DNA of 41,160 bases from Paracoccaceae bacterium (lineage in GTDB: Bacteria; Pseudomonadota; Alphaproteobacteria; Rhodobacterales; Rhodobacteraceae), in contig JAKMGV010000001.1 in assembly GCA_022424725.1 (NCBI GenBank), forward strand, positions 1-41,160, in the 5' to 3' direction. The notes beneath the pieces were generated by a model that saw only the letters and a program-made list of their open reading frames with translations, had not been told where the DNA came from and did no database searches. Position 1 is the stretch's first letter, and every line of letters begins with the position of its first letter. The translations under genes were made by a program, and so were the position numbers. Of this stretch, positions 1 through 7,878 are shown piece by piece.

Positions 1-458
1 ATGACATAAATACTGGTGACATCTTTGTCGTGCCGTCTTGGATCGAATGGACGCTCACAACGGAAAGCGGAGTGGACTTGTTCCATTTTTCCGATGCACC
101 AATCATGGAGAAGCTAAGTTTCAATCGCCGCGATGTTTGACGTTGCGGATGTTGGTCGGGGGCGCAGCTTTTCTAAAAAGCATTCGAGATTTAAGTTATC
201 ATGAATTTCAAAAGGATGCCCAGTGCCATCCAGTTAGGTGAAAATGCGTTTGCGTTGAATGCCTTCAATGGACGGGGCGTCGCAATGGCGACTGCAATGG
301 GGAAAGAACACGCGAACTTGATTATAGACCCTAAGCGACCAAGTGCCTTGCCGATCCAAGGATTGAATAAAATACCTTTTCATCCCCTTCGGCAGTTCGG
401 TGTAAGTGTGAGGGTGAGCACTGGTGGGTTACTTGATAAGTTAGATGCCTTCCTCTGA
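1..458 (+). pseudogene. Degraded FAD-dependent oxidoreductase, C-terminal remnant
   Basis: An open frame from 201 to 458 encodes a stretch that reads like the C-terminal end of DAO-family (D-amino-acid/sarcosine oxidase-like) flavoproteins: a MPSAIQLGENAFALNAFNG segment, then GRGVAMATAMGKE, the FAD-contacting motif of this family, then the usual IPFHPLRQFGV tail. Upstream the frame is closed by a TAA at 192-194, and another frame (38-241) carries the region before it, so no intact protein can be made here. The FAD-binding N-terminus is absent from the window or decayed. The family oxidises amines or amino acids. It lies tail-to-tail with the LacI gene. What I see is a broken gene; its former substrate cannot be told. 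A sequencing frameshift is a less likely alternative, because bases 1-200 show no recognisable FAD-domain sequence in any frame. Confidence 0.65.
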
Positions 459-465
459 GCGCTCA
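454..465. repeat. Perfect 12-bp palindrome between convergent gene ends
   Basis: CTGAGCGCTCAG is a perfect palindrome located between the remnant's stop region and the 3' end of the LacI gene. It has no T-run on either side, so it is a poor intrinsic terminator; its role is unknown. Confidence 0.4.
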
Positions 466-471
466 GTGATT

Positions 472-1488
472 TCATTCCGATCCCGATGGCGCTGCCGTTG
501 TATCACGCAGGATCAATTGAGTTTCAATCTGACTGGTTTTCACAGGTTGCAGCGGATCGGCAATTCGATCCAAGATTGTTTTTGCCAATAGTGTTCCCAA
601 TTCATAGGGATGTGTTGAAATTGTGCTGAGCGCTGGAGTTGCAAGGGCCGCATCCTGGACGTCGTCAAATCCAATGATGGAAAGGTCTTTTCCAGGCGCT
701 TTGCCTGTTTTTTGCAATGCAAAGCAAGCGCCTAGCGCGATCATATCACCGTTACAGATGACCGCAGTTGTATGTGGATGTTGTTTTAAAAGCTGATGGA
801 GCTCGTTCACTCCAGATGATTTGTCATCAGGTGCATCCCATACCACATGCTGATCGCTACCGCATTCCTTCATGGCTGATTTAAAGCCTTCGATCCGTTC
901 TTGGCGAACGTCAGAGTGAGGTTCGCCGCCAAAGTATACAATGCGTCTGTGCCCCAAATCTATTAAATGGCGTGTCGCTGTGTATGTGGCTTCGGTATTT
1001 TTTAATCCGATGTGGTCGAACTGTGCAAATTTGCTTTGCCTCAGGAACGTCACCGTTGGGATAGAATGCGTCCGCAACATATCAATGGTTGTTTTTGGGG
1101 TATCATGTGCGGGCACCCAAATTAAGCCACCACGCGAACTACGAATGAATGCTTCAAGGTTCTTCTTTTGATGTTGCACGTCATCACGAGAGTCTAAAAT
1201 CGAAACAAGGTATCCGTGTCTCTCCAGATGATCGCTAACACCACTGATCACTTCCGCATTAAATGGGTTTGAAATGCTATGAATCAGCATCCCAATTTCG
1301 CGCTTTTCCCCTGATCGCATCGACGCCGCGCGCCCATCAGGGACATAGTGCAAACGCTCGGCTGCCTTCAATACTTTCTTTCGAGTTTCCTCGGATATAC
1401 GGCCTGTTCCACGCATCACTTGGCTGGCTGTGGGCACAGAGACGCCAGCAGCTTGCGCAAGGCTTTTGAGGTTAGGTTTATTCGTCAT
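472..1488 (-). CDS. LacI-family transcriptional repressor of the adjacent sugar operon
   Basis: The 338-residue protein has the normal LacI/GalR length. Residues about 6-26 form the helix-turn-helix (LKSLAQAAGVSVPTASQVMR), followed by the hinge helix region and a periplasmic-binding-protein-like effector domain with the family's typical EIGMLIHSISNPF and IIGFDDVQDAALATPALSTI stretches. It is read away from the ABC operon that starts at 1716, and the 227-bp divergent region holds one perfect and one imperfect copy of the same 18-bp palindrome (1603-1620 and 1504-1521). The second lies 16 bp before this gene's ATG, suggesting autorepression. The effector is probably the imported sugar or a breakdown product. 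Family assignment is firm; the ligand is inferred from the neighbours. Confidence 0.93.
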   Translation of the reverse strand: MTNKPNLKSLAQAAGVSVPTASQVMRGTGRISEETRKKVLKAAERLHYVPDGRAASMRSGEKREIGMLIHSISNPFNAEVISGVSDHLERHGYLVSILDSRDDVQHQKKNLEAFIRSSRGGLIWVPAHDTPKTTIDMLRTHSIPTVTFLRQSKFAQFDHIGLKNTEATYTATRHLIDLGHRRIVYFGGEPHSDVRQERIEGFKSAMKECGSDQHVVWDAPDDKSSGVNELHQLLKQHPHTTAVICNGDMIALGACFALQKTGKAPGKDLSIIGFDDVQDAALATPALSTISTHPYELGTLLAKTILDRIADPLQPVKTSQIETQLILRDTTAAPSGSE

Positions 1489-1503
1489 AGCGCTATCGTG
1501 ATT

Positions 1504-1521
1504 TTACATAACGATATATCA
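1504..1521. promoter_or_regulatory. Candidate LacI operator, imperfect copy
   Basis: Read on the minus strand this site is TGATATATCGTTATGTAA, matching the perfect palindrome at 1603-1620 at 15 of 18 positions. It sits just upstream of the repressor's own start codon, the position expected for autoregulation. A short TATCA/TGATA inverted repeat (1517-1530) overlaps it. Confidence 0.55.
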
Positions 1522-1602
1522 AAAATGATACTTTTGCAAATATAAATTTCACTATAAAGTTCATAACATATTGAAAATATTCATTATATAATTATTGACG
1601 AT

Positions 1603-1620
1603 TGATATAACGTTATATCA
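1603..1620. promoter_or_regulatory. Candidate LacI operator, perfect 18-bp palindrome
   Basis: TGATATAAC followed directly by GTTATATCA is a perfect palindrome with a central CG step, the symmetry typical of LacI-family operators. A TTGACG element, usable as a -35 box, lies at 1595-1600, so a bound repressor would cover the start region of the operon promoter. It is 95 bp upstream of the binding-protein ATG. Confidence 0.7.
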
Positions 1621-1715
1621 AGATAATGCATAGATGCCGAATGAACCAAGATTCGTTTGGCATAGTCACGTGTGTATTTGCGCGCGTAGTTATAACGAAA
1701 CTCTGGGAGGGTTTG

Positions 1716-2984
1716 ATGAAACTAAAAGTAAAATTAACCAGCGCGGTTTCTGCGATCGCACTTAGTTTGACGGCTGTTGCGGTGCAGGCGGATGTGTTGT
1801 TCTGGTCTACTCAGGCGAAACCTGTGGAAGAAGCGCAAGCGATGCGTGATCAGGTGTTGTCTGGTGCCGATATGGCAGTTGACTATCAACCAAATGATGG
1901 TGGTCCTTGGCTGACACGTTTGAATGCTGAACTTCAGGCGAGTTCAGGGTCAATTGGTGTCCTGGGCGCACTTCATGGTGATTTCTCGGCTATGGATGAT
2001 GCGGATCTTGTTGATTTGGGTAGCATGGGCGTTGCCTCTGCCTCTGCAACATTTAACGAACTTGCAAAACTTGGTACGGGTGACATGCAGTACATCCCGT
2101 GGATGCAAGCAAGTTACATCATGGCGGCCAGTAAAGAGGCGCTGCCATACCTGCCAGAAGGTGCGGATATTGATGCGCTTACGTATGATCAATTGATCGC
2201 TTGGGCGGGGAACATCAAGGAAGCAACAGGTGAAGCGAAATTTGGTTTCCCAGCAGGTCCAAAAGGATTGAAGCACCGCTTCTTCCAAGGGTATTTGTAT
2301 CCATCATATACAAACGGCGTTGTGCGCACCTTCGCATCTGACGAAGCGGTCACAGCATGGGAAAAAATGCGCGAATTGTGGGCAGTTACAAACCCAGCCT
2401 CAACAAACTTCTCATTCCTACAGGAACAGTTGTTGAACGGTGATGCATGGATTGCATTCGATCACACATCACGACTTGCGGGTGCGTTCAACGAACGCCC
2501 AGATGATTTTGTTGCGTTCCCTGCACCAGCTGGTCCAACAGGTCGTGGCTTTATGCCCGTTATCGCGGGTGTTGCGATCCCACGTACGGCTCCTGATATG
2601 GAGGCGTCAAAAGCAGTTGTTGCACACATGTTAAAACCAGAAACGCAATTGGCGACGCTGCGTGCGACAAACTTCTTCCCTGTCGTCGATGTGGAACTTC
2701 CTGGTGATCTACCGCCGGCGGTTCAGGCTGCAGGTGGCGCAGTTGCCAAAATGTCGGGATCTGCAGATGCGAACCCAGGGCTGCTTCCTGCGGGATTGGG
2801 TGCCAAAGGTGGTGACTTCAACCGTGTCTTCGTAGACAGCTTTGAGCGTATTGTTCTTGCAGGCCAAGATATCCGCACGGTTTTGGATGATCAAAAAGGC
2901 AAATTGGCTGCGATCATGAATGAAACTAGCGCACCATGCTGGGCACCAGATGCACCATCCGAGGGCGCATGTCCCGTCGAATAA
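1716..2984 (+). CDS. ABC transporter sugar-binding protein (family 1 solute-binding protein)
   Basis: The start at 1716 is chosen because GGGAGG lies 5 bases upstream and the protein then begins with a good Sec signal peptide (MKLKVKLTSAVSAIALSLTA, cleavage near VQA-DV); a longer frame reaching back to 1626 would bury it. The product is 422 residues, the usual size for extracellular carbohydrate-binding proteins of importer clusters with two permeases and an MsmX/UgpC-type ATPase. It should capture the substrate in the periplasm and present it to the permeases at 3079-4757. A stem-loop pair follows the gene. The ligand is not readable from the protein itself; the glycosidase and isomerase in the same operon suggest a mannosyl- or glucosyl-conjugate such as mannosylglycerate. 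Confidence 0.9.
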   Translation: MKLKVKLTSAVSAIALSLTAVAVQADVLFWSTQAKPVEEAQAMRDQVLSGADMAVDYQPNDGGPWLTRLNAELQASSGSIGVLGALHGDFSAMDDADLVDLGSMGVASASATFNELAKLGTGDMQYIPWMQASYIMAASKEALPYLPEGADIDALTYDQLIAWAGNIKEATGEAKFGFPAGPKGLKHRFFQGYLYPSYTNGVVRTFASDEAVTAWEKMRELWAVTNPASTNFSFLQEQLLNGDAWIAFDHTSRLAGAFNERPDDFVAFPAPAGPTGRGFMPVIAGVAIPRTAPDMEASKAVVAHMLKPETQLATLRATNFFPVVDVELPGDLPPAVQAAGGAVAKMSGSADANPGLLPAGLGAKGGDFNRVFVDSFERIVLAGQDIRTVLDDQKGKLAAIMNETSAPCWAPDAPSEGACPVE

Positions 2985-3008
2985 GGCATTGAATTTCCTA
3001 TTCTGTCC

Positions 3009-3040
3009 GGTGGGGTTTGCCCCATCGGGCGGAACCCGAT
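3009..3040 (+). terminator. Two overlapping stem-loops between binding-protein and permease genes
   Basis: The first stem pairs GGTGGGG (3009-3015) with CCCCATC (3020-3026) around a TTTG loop, with one G-U pair. The second pairs ATCGGG (3024-3029) with CCCGAT (3035-3040). They share three bases, so they compete. No T-run follows, so this looks like an mRNA-stabilising or attenuating hairpin rather than a full terminator, as is common after binding-protein genes. Confidence 0.45.
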
Positions 3041-3078
3041 ATTCACCTGAATAAATCCAAGTAAACTGAGGTTACGCA

Positions 3079-3924
3079 ATGCAAGCGCGCTATCTGCCCT
3101 ACGTTCTAATCGCGCCCGTCTCTGTTTTCTTGGGACTATTTTTCCTCTATCCCTTTTATCTGGTGGCACAGACCGCGTTTTATGATGGCGCGGGTTGGTC
3201 ATTGAAAAATTTCCAAGAGGTGACATCCTATTGGAAATTCCCAATCTCGTTCAAAAATACACTTTGGCTTGCCGCCGTTGTCGTTCCAATCCAATTGGCG
3301 CTTGCGCTGTTGATGGCGACAATGGTGAATGCCATGAAAAAGGGACGTGATTTGGTTTTGTATATTTGGACCATTCCCTTGGGGATTTCTGATCTTGCCG
3401 CTGGGATCATTTGGCTCGCTATTTTTGAACAGTCAGGGTTCCTAAATTCAATGATGCATGGCTTGGGCTTTATTGACCGCCCAACCGCGTTGATCAGTTA
3501 TCAAAACCCCACATTGATCTTTGTGGCAATTGCACTTGCTGAAATTTGGCGGGCAACGGCGATTATGCTTGTGATCCTGGTTGCGGGTATCGGACTGATC
3601 CCAAGGGAATATTATGAGGCTGCGCAGGTTTTTGGCGCAGGACGGTGGAAACAGTTTCTACGCATCACTTTGCCATTACTGCGTCCGTCGCTTTCCACTG
3701 CATTGGTTTTGCGCGTGATCCTTGCATTTGAAGTGTTCGCGGTGGTGCAGGCGCTGGGTGGAACACTCTTCCCTGTGTTGATGAGTGAAACATATGCCTA
3801 TCAATTCGAATTGTTGAACGGCAGTGCGGCCGCTGCCGTTGCGCTGATCATTCTTGGGATTTCGATTGCCTCAACAATTGTGATCCTGCGTGTCCTACGC
3901 GTTCCAAAAGGAGCGACGATCTGA
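3079..3924 (+). CDS. Sugar ABC transporter permease 1 (MalF type)
   Basis: This 281-residue inner-membrane protein shows about six hydrophobic segments, beginning with YVLIAPVSVFLGLFFLYPF. The cytoplasmic EAA loop that docks on the ATPase is visible as YYEAAQVFGAGRWKQFLRI followed by LPLLRPSL. Length and order match MalF/UgpA-type permeases without the long periplasmic loop of E. coli MalF. It would form a heterodimer with the product of the next gene, whose ATG overlaps this stop by one base, indicating coupled translation and equal amounts. The substrate is set mainly by the binding protein upstream. Confidence 0.93.
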   Translation: MQARYLPYVLIAPVSVFLGLFFLYPFYLVAQTAFYDGAGWSLKNFQEVTSYWKFPISFKNTLWLAAVVVPIQLALALLMATMVNAMKKGRDLVLYIWTIPLGISDLAAGIIWLAIFEQSGFLNSMMHGLGFIDRPTALISYQNPTLIFVAIALAEIWRATAIMLVILVAGIGLIPREYYEAAQVFGAGRWKQFLRITLPLLRPSLSTALVLRVILAFEVFAVVQALGGTLFPVLMSETYAYQFELLNGSAAAAVALIILGISIASTIVILRVLRVPKGATI

Positions 3925-4757
3925 TGACTATGGTATCTTCTGCACCTCGTGATCCACGGCGCACAGGTCGCTATGTCTATGCGACTGCTGTATTTTTGCT
4001 ATGCGCATGGGTTTTGGGCCCACTGTATCTATTGTTCGTGAACACCCTGTCATCTCCCGAGGCAGTTAACAGTTTCCCAAAGACTTATGTCCCCGAATTT
4101 AACTTTGAAAGTATTGAATTTTTCATGGAATTCGCGGGCATGACCGGTGCCCTGTGGAATTCTATTCAGGTGGCTACATTGACAATGATCATGTCCATTT
4201 TGGTGGGGGCCCCTGCGGGCTATGCGCTGTCTCGATTTGAGTTTAAGGGAAAAGAAACTTTTCGTATTCTCATCCTGCTGACACGTGCGTTTCCGCTACC
4301 TCTCTTGGCACTGCCATTGGCGGTTTTGTTCATTCGCACGGGATTGGATGATACAATCTTTGGCCTTGCTTTGGTTCACACAACGCTTGCGGTGCCCTTC
4401 GCGGTATTGATTACCTTTTCGCTGTTTTCTGGCATCCCGATGGAATTAGAAGAGGCGGCTTGGACATTGGGTTGCAACAGATTGACCGCGTTCATCAAAG
4501 TCGTTCTGCCTCTCATCCTTCCTGGTATCACGGCCTCGGCAATTTTTGCATTCGTCATCTCATGGAACGAGGTATTTGCCGCTGCGGTTCTTACGATTGA
4601 AAACCGAACTCTGACGGCCTTTTTGCTGCAAAACTTGGATACCTCGGCCCTGCATCTGAAATTTGCGGGCGGCTTCATCCTCGTGGTTCCAGCACTCATT
4701 TTCATTTTTGCGGTTCGCAAATACCTATTCGCGATGTGGGGCATCGCAAACCGTTAG
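3924..4757 (+). CDS. Sugar ABC transporter permease 2 (MalG type)
   Basis: The 277-residue protein has six predicted membrane segments and a clear EAA loop, LEEAAWTLGCNRLTAFIKVVL followed by PLILPGI, in the position usual for MalG-type permeases. It starts at the ATG overlapping the stop of permease 1 (TGATG), preceded by AAGGAG at 3907-3912. It ends near the typical KYLFAMWGIANR C-terminus of carbohydrate permeases. Together with permease 1 and the ATPase at 4767 it makes the membrane part of the importer. Nothing in it is unusual. Confidence 0.93.
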   Translation: MTMVSSAPRDPRRTGRYVYATAVFLLCAWVLGPLYLLFVNTLSSPEAVNSFPKTYVPEFNFESIEFFMEFAGMTGALWNSIQVATLTMIMSILVGAPAGYALSRFEFKGKETFRILILLTRAFPLPLLALPLAVLFIRTGLDDTIFGLALVHTTLAVPFAVLITFSLFSGIPMELEEAAWTLGCNRLTAFIKVVLPLILPGITASAIFAFVISWNEVFAAAVLTIENRTLTAFLLQNLDTSALHLKFAGGFILVVPALIFIFAVRKYLFAMWGIANR

Positions 4758-4766
4758 GACTTCTCA

Positions 4767-5828
4767 ATGGCTGAAATAAAAATCAAAAATGTTGCCAAAA
4801 ACTTTGCCAGTTATCAGGCATTAAATGACATCAATCTGACTGTGTCAGATCAAGAATTTATGGTTCTATTGGGTGCATCAGGGTGTGGAAAAACAACCCT
4901 ATTGCGCATCATCGCGGGCTTGGAAACTGCAACGCAGGGTGAGGTGTGGATCAATGATCGACGGGTTGATCACCTGCCGCCCAAAGATCGTGGGATTGCG
5001 ATGGTGTTTCAAAACTATGCTGTTTTCCCGCATTTAACTGTGTTTGAAAACATCGCATTTGGTTTGCGTATGCACAAACACCCCAGTGCTGAAATCACAA
5101 AACGCGTGCATCGTACGGCGGAACTGATGCACATCGAACAATTGCTGAAACGCTATTCGGGTGAATTATCGGGCGGACAACGTCAACGTGTGGCTGTTGC
5201 GCGTGCATTGGCAATGGAACCTGATGTGATCCTGATGGACGAACCACTGTCCAATCTGGACGCATTGCTACGTCTTGAAATGCGGGCCGAGTTAAAGGGT
5301 GTTCTGGCAGAAAGTAAAACAACTGCGATTTATGTGACCCATGATCAGGTTGAGGCGATGAGCCTGGCAGATCGCATCAGTGTCATGAACCAAGGCCGCA
5401 TTGTACAGGCCTCTGATCCTGTCGATATTTATCGCAATCCAGCTGAAAAATTCGTGGCGGGGTTCATTGGCAATCCGCCCATGAATTTTCTGGTCGCAGA
5501 CAAACAGGCTGATGGTCGCTGGAATGTCGCTGGACAGTCCTATGATGGTCCATCGTGCGCAGAAAACACATTGGATTTTGCTATTCGGCCCGAAGATGTG
5601 GTTTTGGCTGAAACGGGTATTTCAGCAAAGGTGAACGTTGTTGAACCCTTGGGCGTGCATTTGTTGGTGACATGTGATGTGAACGGGGCGCAGTTCCGCG
5701 CAACCTTGGACAGTGATGCGAACATTGGGCGTGGGGACACAATCGCGCTACAGCCACAACTTGATAGAATACGATGGTTTGAACCATCAAATGGGATGCG
5801 ACAGTCGTTGGAGAAGAATGATGTCTGA
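4767..5828 (+). CDS. Sugar ABC transporter ATPase (MsmX/UgpC family)
   Basis: The 353-residue protein has Walker A GASGCGKTT (residues 36-44), Q-loop QNYAVFPHL, signature LSGGQRQRVAVARAL, Walker B VILMDEP and switch histidine in YVTHDQVEAM. A C-terminal regulatory TOBE-like domain of about 110 residues contains FAIRPEDVVL, as in MalK/UgpC proteins. It energises the two permeases encoded just upstream. The 3' end overlaps the start of the glycosidase gene by 8 bases, so transporter and hydrolase are translated from one message. The substrate is inferred from the operon, not from this protein. Confidence 0.94.
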   Translation: MAEIKIKNVAKNFASYQALNDINLTVSDQEFMVLLGASGCGKTTLLRIIAGLETATQGEVWINDRRVDHLPPKDRGIAMVFQNYAVFPHLTVFENIAFGLRMHKHPSAEITKRVHRTAELMHIEQLLKRYSGELSGGQRQRVAVARALAMEPDVILMDEPLSNLDALLRLEMRAELKGVLAESKTTAIYVTHDQVEAMSLADRISVMNQGRIVQASDPVDIYRNPAEKFVAGFIGNPPMNFLVADKQADGRWNVAGQSYDGPSCAENTLDFAIRPEDVVLAETGISAKVNVVEPLGVHLLVTCDVNGAQFRATLDSDANIGRGDTIALQPQLDRIRWFEPSNGMRQSLEKNDV

Positions 5829-7098
5829 AAATTTGATTTCGAAAGCTGCTGAGATCCTAAAGTTAAATGATCTTGGCCACTACACGGTACCAACGCATGG
5901 CCTGTATCCATTTCAGTGGAATTGGGACAGTTGTTTGACTGCCCTTGCCCAGGTCTATTTCGACGAGGCACGCGCATGGGTCGAAATTGAAACGCTGTTT
6001 GCACATCAATGGGATGATGGCATGGTCCCACACATCATTTTTCATAAAATGGATGATGGGTATTTTCCTGGTCCGGACGTATGGTCCACAGGACGTGACG
6101 TGCCAACCTCTGGCATCACGCAACCGCCCGTCGCGGGGTTTGCTATTCGTCAAATCTTTTCACGTTCCAAAGATCGCGATGCAGCATCAGAGCGCGCGCG
6201 TGCTCTATTGCCCAAGGTTCTAAAATGGCATGAATGGTTTTATCGGTGTCGTGATCCGCGCGACAGTGGTTTGGCCGCAATTATCCATCCGTGGGAAACA
6301 GGCCGCGACAATTCGGTCGATTGGGATGCGCCATTTGAACGTGTGCCGACAGATGGAGTGTTGCCCTTTGTGCGACGCGACACCCAGCACGCAAATCCTG
6401 CGCACCGACCAACACAGGCACAATATGAACGCTATATCTGGTTGGTTCAAAAATTCCGCTCACTAAATTGGAATAACGAATTACTGCATGATGCGTCGCC
6501 TTTCCAAATGGTTGATCCGGGTTTTAACGCAATTTTGCTGCGATCAATCCAAGAAACCGCAGAATTGGCCGAAGAGTTGGGTGAGCATGACATTGCAGCG
6601 GCGTCGAAAGCCCAATTGGAAAAGGGGTTAGCGGCCTTAGAAACGCTGTGGAACGACGATATTGGGCAATACACCTGTTATGATCGCGTGATGGGCGAAT
6701 TGTCTTCGATCCCGTCTGTGGGTGGAATCCTTGCGGCATTCGCCCCCATTAAATCAGAACGTGCGGCTCAGATCGCTGGTCGGATTTCTGCGATGAAGGA
6801 CTATAGCACATATGCGGTACCCAGCCATGATCCAAAGGATGCTGAATATGACGGAGAGCGTTATTGGCGTGGGCCTGTGTGGTTGATCGTGAACTATATG
6901 ATTGCAAACGGATTGGCGCGTGCAGGACAATCAGATGTGGCCAATGTCATCGAAAATGACAGCCTGACCCTGATCGAAAAAAGTGGATTTGCCGAATACT
7001 ACGATCCAATTACGGGCGCGCCCTGTGGAGGTGGTCAATTTACATGGACCGCTGCAATGGTTATTGAGTTCATAAAACAGTCAAAGGCAGTGGCATGA
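5821..7098 (+). CDS. GH63-type glycosidase, candidate mannosylglycerate/glucosylglycerate hydrolase
   Basis: The 425-residue cytoplasmic protein (no signal peptide) reads as an (alpha/alpha)6-barrel glycosidase of the GH63/mannosylglycerate-hydrolase type. Marks are GLYPFQWNWDSCL (residues 28-39), WETGRDNSVDWD (158-169; the Asp of the DN motif is the expected general acid) and AEYYDPITGAPCGGGQFTWTA (391-411; Glu392 the expected base). Characterised relatives of this short form cleave 2-O-mannosyl- or glucosyl-D-glycerate to the sugar and glycerate. Start 5821 is preferred over the ATG at 5818 because GGAG at 5810-5813 is then seven bases away. It lies between the importer ATPase and a mannose/lyxose isomerase-type gene, which favours a mannoside. 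Trehalase-like or other alpha-glucosidase activity remains possible. Confidence 0.78.
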   Translation: MSENLISKAAEILKLNDLGHYTVPTHGLYPFQWNWDSCLTALAQVYFDEARAWVEIETLFAHQWDDGMVPHIIFHKMDDGYFPGPDVWSTGRDVPTSGITQPPVAGFAIRQIFSRSKDRDAASERARALLPKVLKWHEWFYRCRDPRDSGLAAIIHPWETGRDNSVDWDAPFERVPTDGVLPFVRRDTQHANPAHRPTQAQYERYIWLVQKFRSLNWNNELLHDASPFQMVDPGFNAILLRSIQETAELAEELGEHDIAAASKAQLEKGLAALETLWNDDIGQYTCYDRVMGELSSIPSVGGILAAFAPIKSERAAQIAGRISAMKDYSTYAVPSHDPKDAEYDGERYWRGPVWLIVNYMIANGLARAGQSDVANVIENDSLTLIEKSGFAEYYDPITGAPCGGGQFTWTAAMVIEFIKQSKAVA

Positions 7099-7781
7099 AA
7101 CGGTCCCAAATCAACGAGATAATGAGCGCAGCAGACGATTTAATTCGGTCGCATGGCTTTAATCTACCTCCGTTTGCATATTGGAGTGTTGATGAATTTC
7201 GGGCGCGCAAGGATGATGCAAAACCTGTGATTGATGGCCGATGCGGTTGGGACATCACTGACTATGGTGCTGGTCAGTTTGAAACGATGGGGCTGTTCCT
7301 ATTCACTCTTAGAAACGGACGCCTATCTGATTTAGAAGGCGGGCGCGGCATGTGCTATGCCGAGAAACTCTTGATCAGCCGTCAAGATCAACTATCGCCG
7401 ATGCATACCCATATAATCAAGGCCGAGGATATCATCAATCGCGGTGGTGCGACATTGATCGTTGAACTGTTTGGGTCGGATGATCAGGGTAATTTTGCAG
7501 AAGATCGTGGCGGTGTTGTTTATTGCGATGGGATCCGGCGCGAATATAGCCCGGGCGAGAAGCTAGTGCTTGCCCCCGGTGAAAGTGTGACACTGATGCC
7601 AGGGGATTGGCACGCGTTTTGGGGCGAGGGCGGCGATGTCCTGATTGGGGAAGTGTCAACAGTCAATGACGATGAAACCGATAACGTGTTCCGTGAACCG
7701 ATTGGCCGATTTGCGAATATCGAAGAGGATGTTGACCCAATGCACCTGTTGGTAAGTGATTATGCGACATGGTTGAAATAA
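7095..7781 (+). CDS. D-lyxose ketol-isomerase family cupin (D-mannose/D-lyxose isomerase)
   Basis: The 228-residue protein has the features of the D-lyxose isomerase family: GWDITDYGAGQFE near residues 51-63, then cupin metal ligands in MHTHIIKAEDI (His104, His106, Glu111) and DWHAFW (His173). Characterised members interconvert D-lyxose and D-xylulose and also D-mannose and D-fructose, using a divalent metal. The start overlaps the glycosidase stop as ATGA, so the two are coupled. The pairing suggests that mannose freed by the glycosidase is isomerised to fructose for glycolysis. It is the last gene of the operon. The alternative is a D-lyxose or xylulose role, noting that a xylulokinase gene lies elsewhere in the window. 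Confidence 0.8.
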   Translation: MKRSQINEIMSAADDLIRSHGFNLPPFAYWSVDEFRARKDDAKPVIDGRCGWDITDYGAGQFETMGLFLFTLRNGRLSDLEGGRGMCYAEKLLISRQDQLSPMHTHIIKAEDIINRGGATLIVELFGSDDQGNFAEDRGGVVYCDGIRREYSPGEKLVLAPGESVTLMPGDWHAFWGEGGDVLIGEVSTVNDDETDNVFREPIGRFANIEEDVDPMHLLVSDYATWLK

Positions 7782-7878
7782 AGATCAATATATTGGTAGG
7801 TTTATTCTTTGGATCGACAATATTAAATAGGAGATCGCCGTTATGAGTTATCTGGGTCACCCCTAATTATTTTGTAAC

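Noticed and set aside
1626-1715. Longer start of the sugar-binding protein
   Set aside because: It would bury the signal peptide; GGGAGG sits just before the ATG at 1716.
4376-4744. 122-codon minus-strand frame inside permease 2
   Set aside because: Its composition is a shadow of the permease; no start signal, no family resemblance, and the plus-strand gene is certain.
5713-5820. Longer glycosidase start inside the ATPase gene
   Set aside because: It would overlap the ATPase by over 100 bases; the ATG at 5821 has a well-spaced GGAG.
7842-7865. Seven-codon frame after AGGAG behind the isomerase gene
   Set aside because: It has a ribosome site but is too short and resembles nothing; it could be a relic of a lost gene start.
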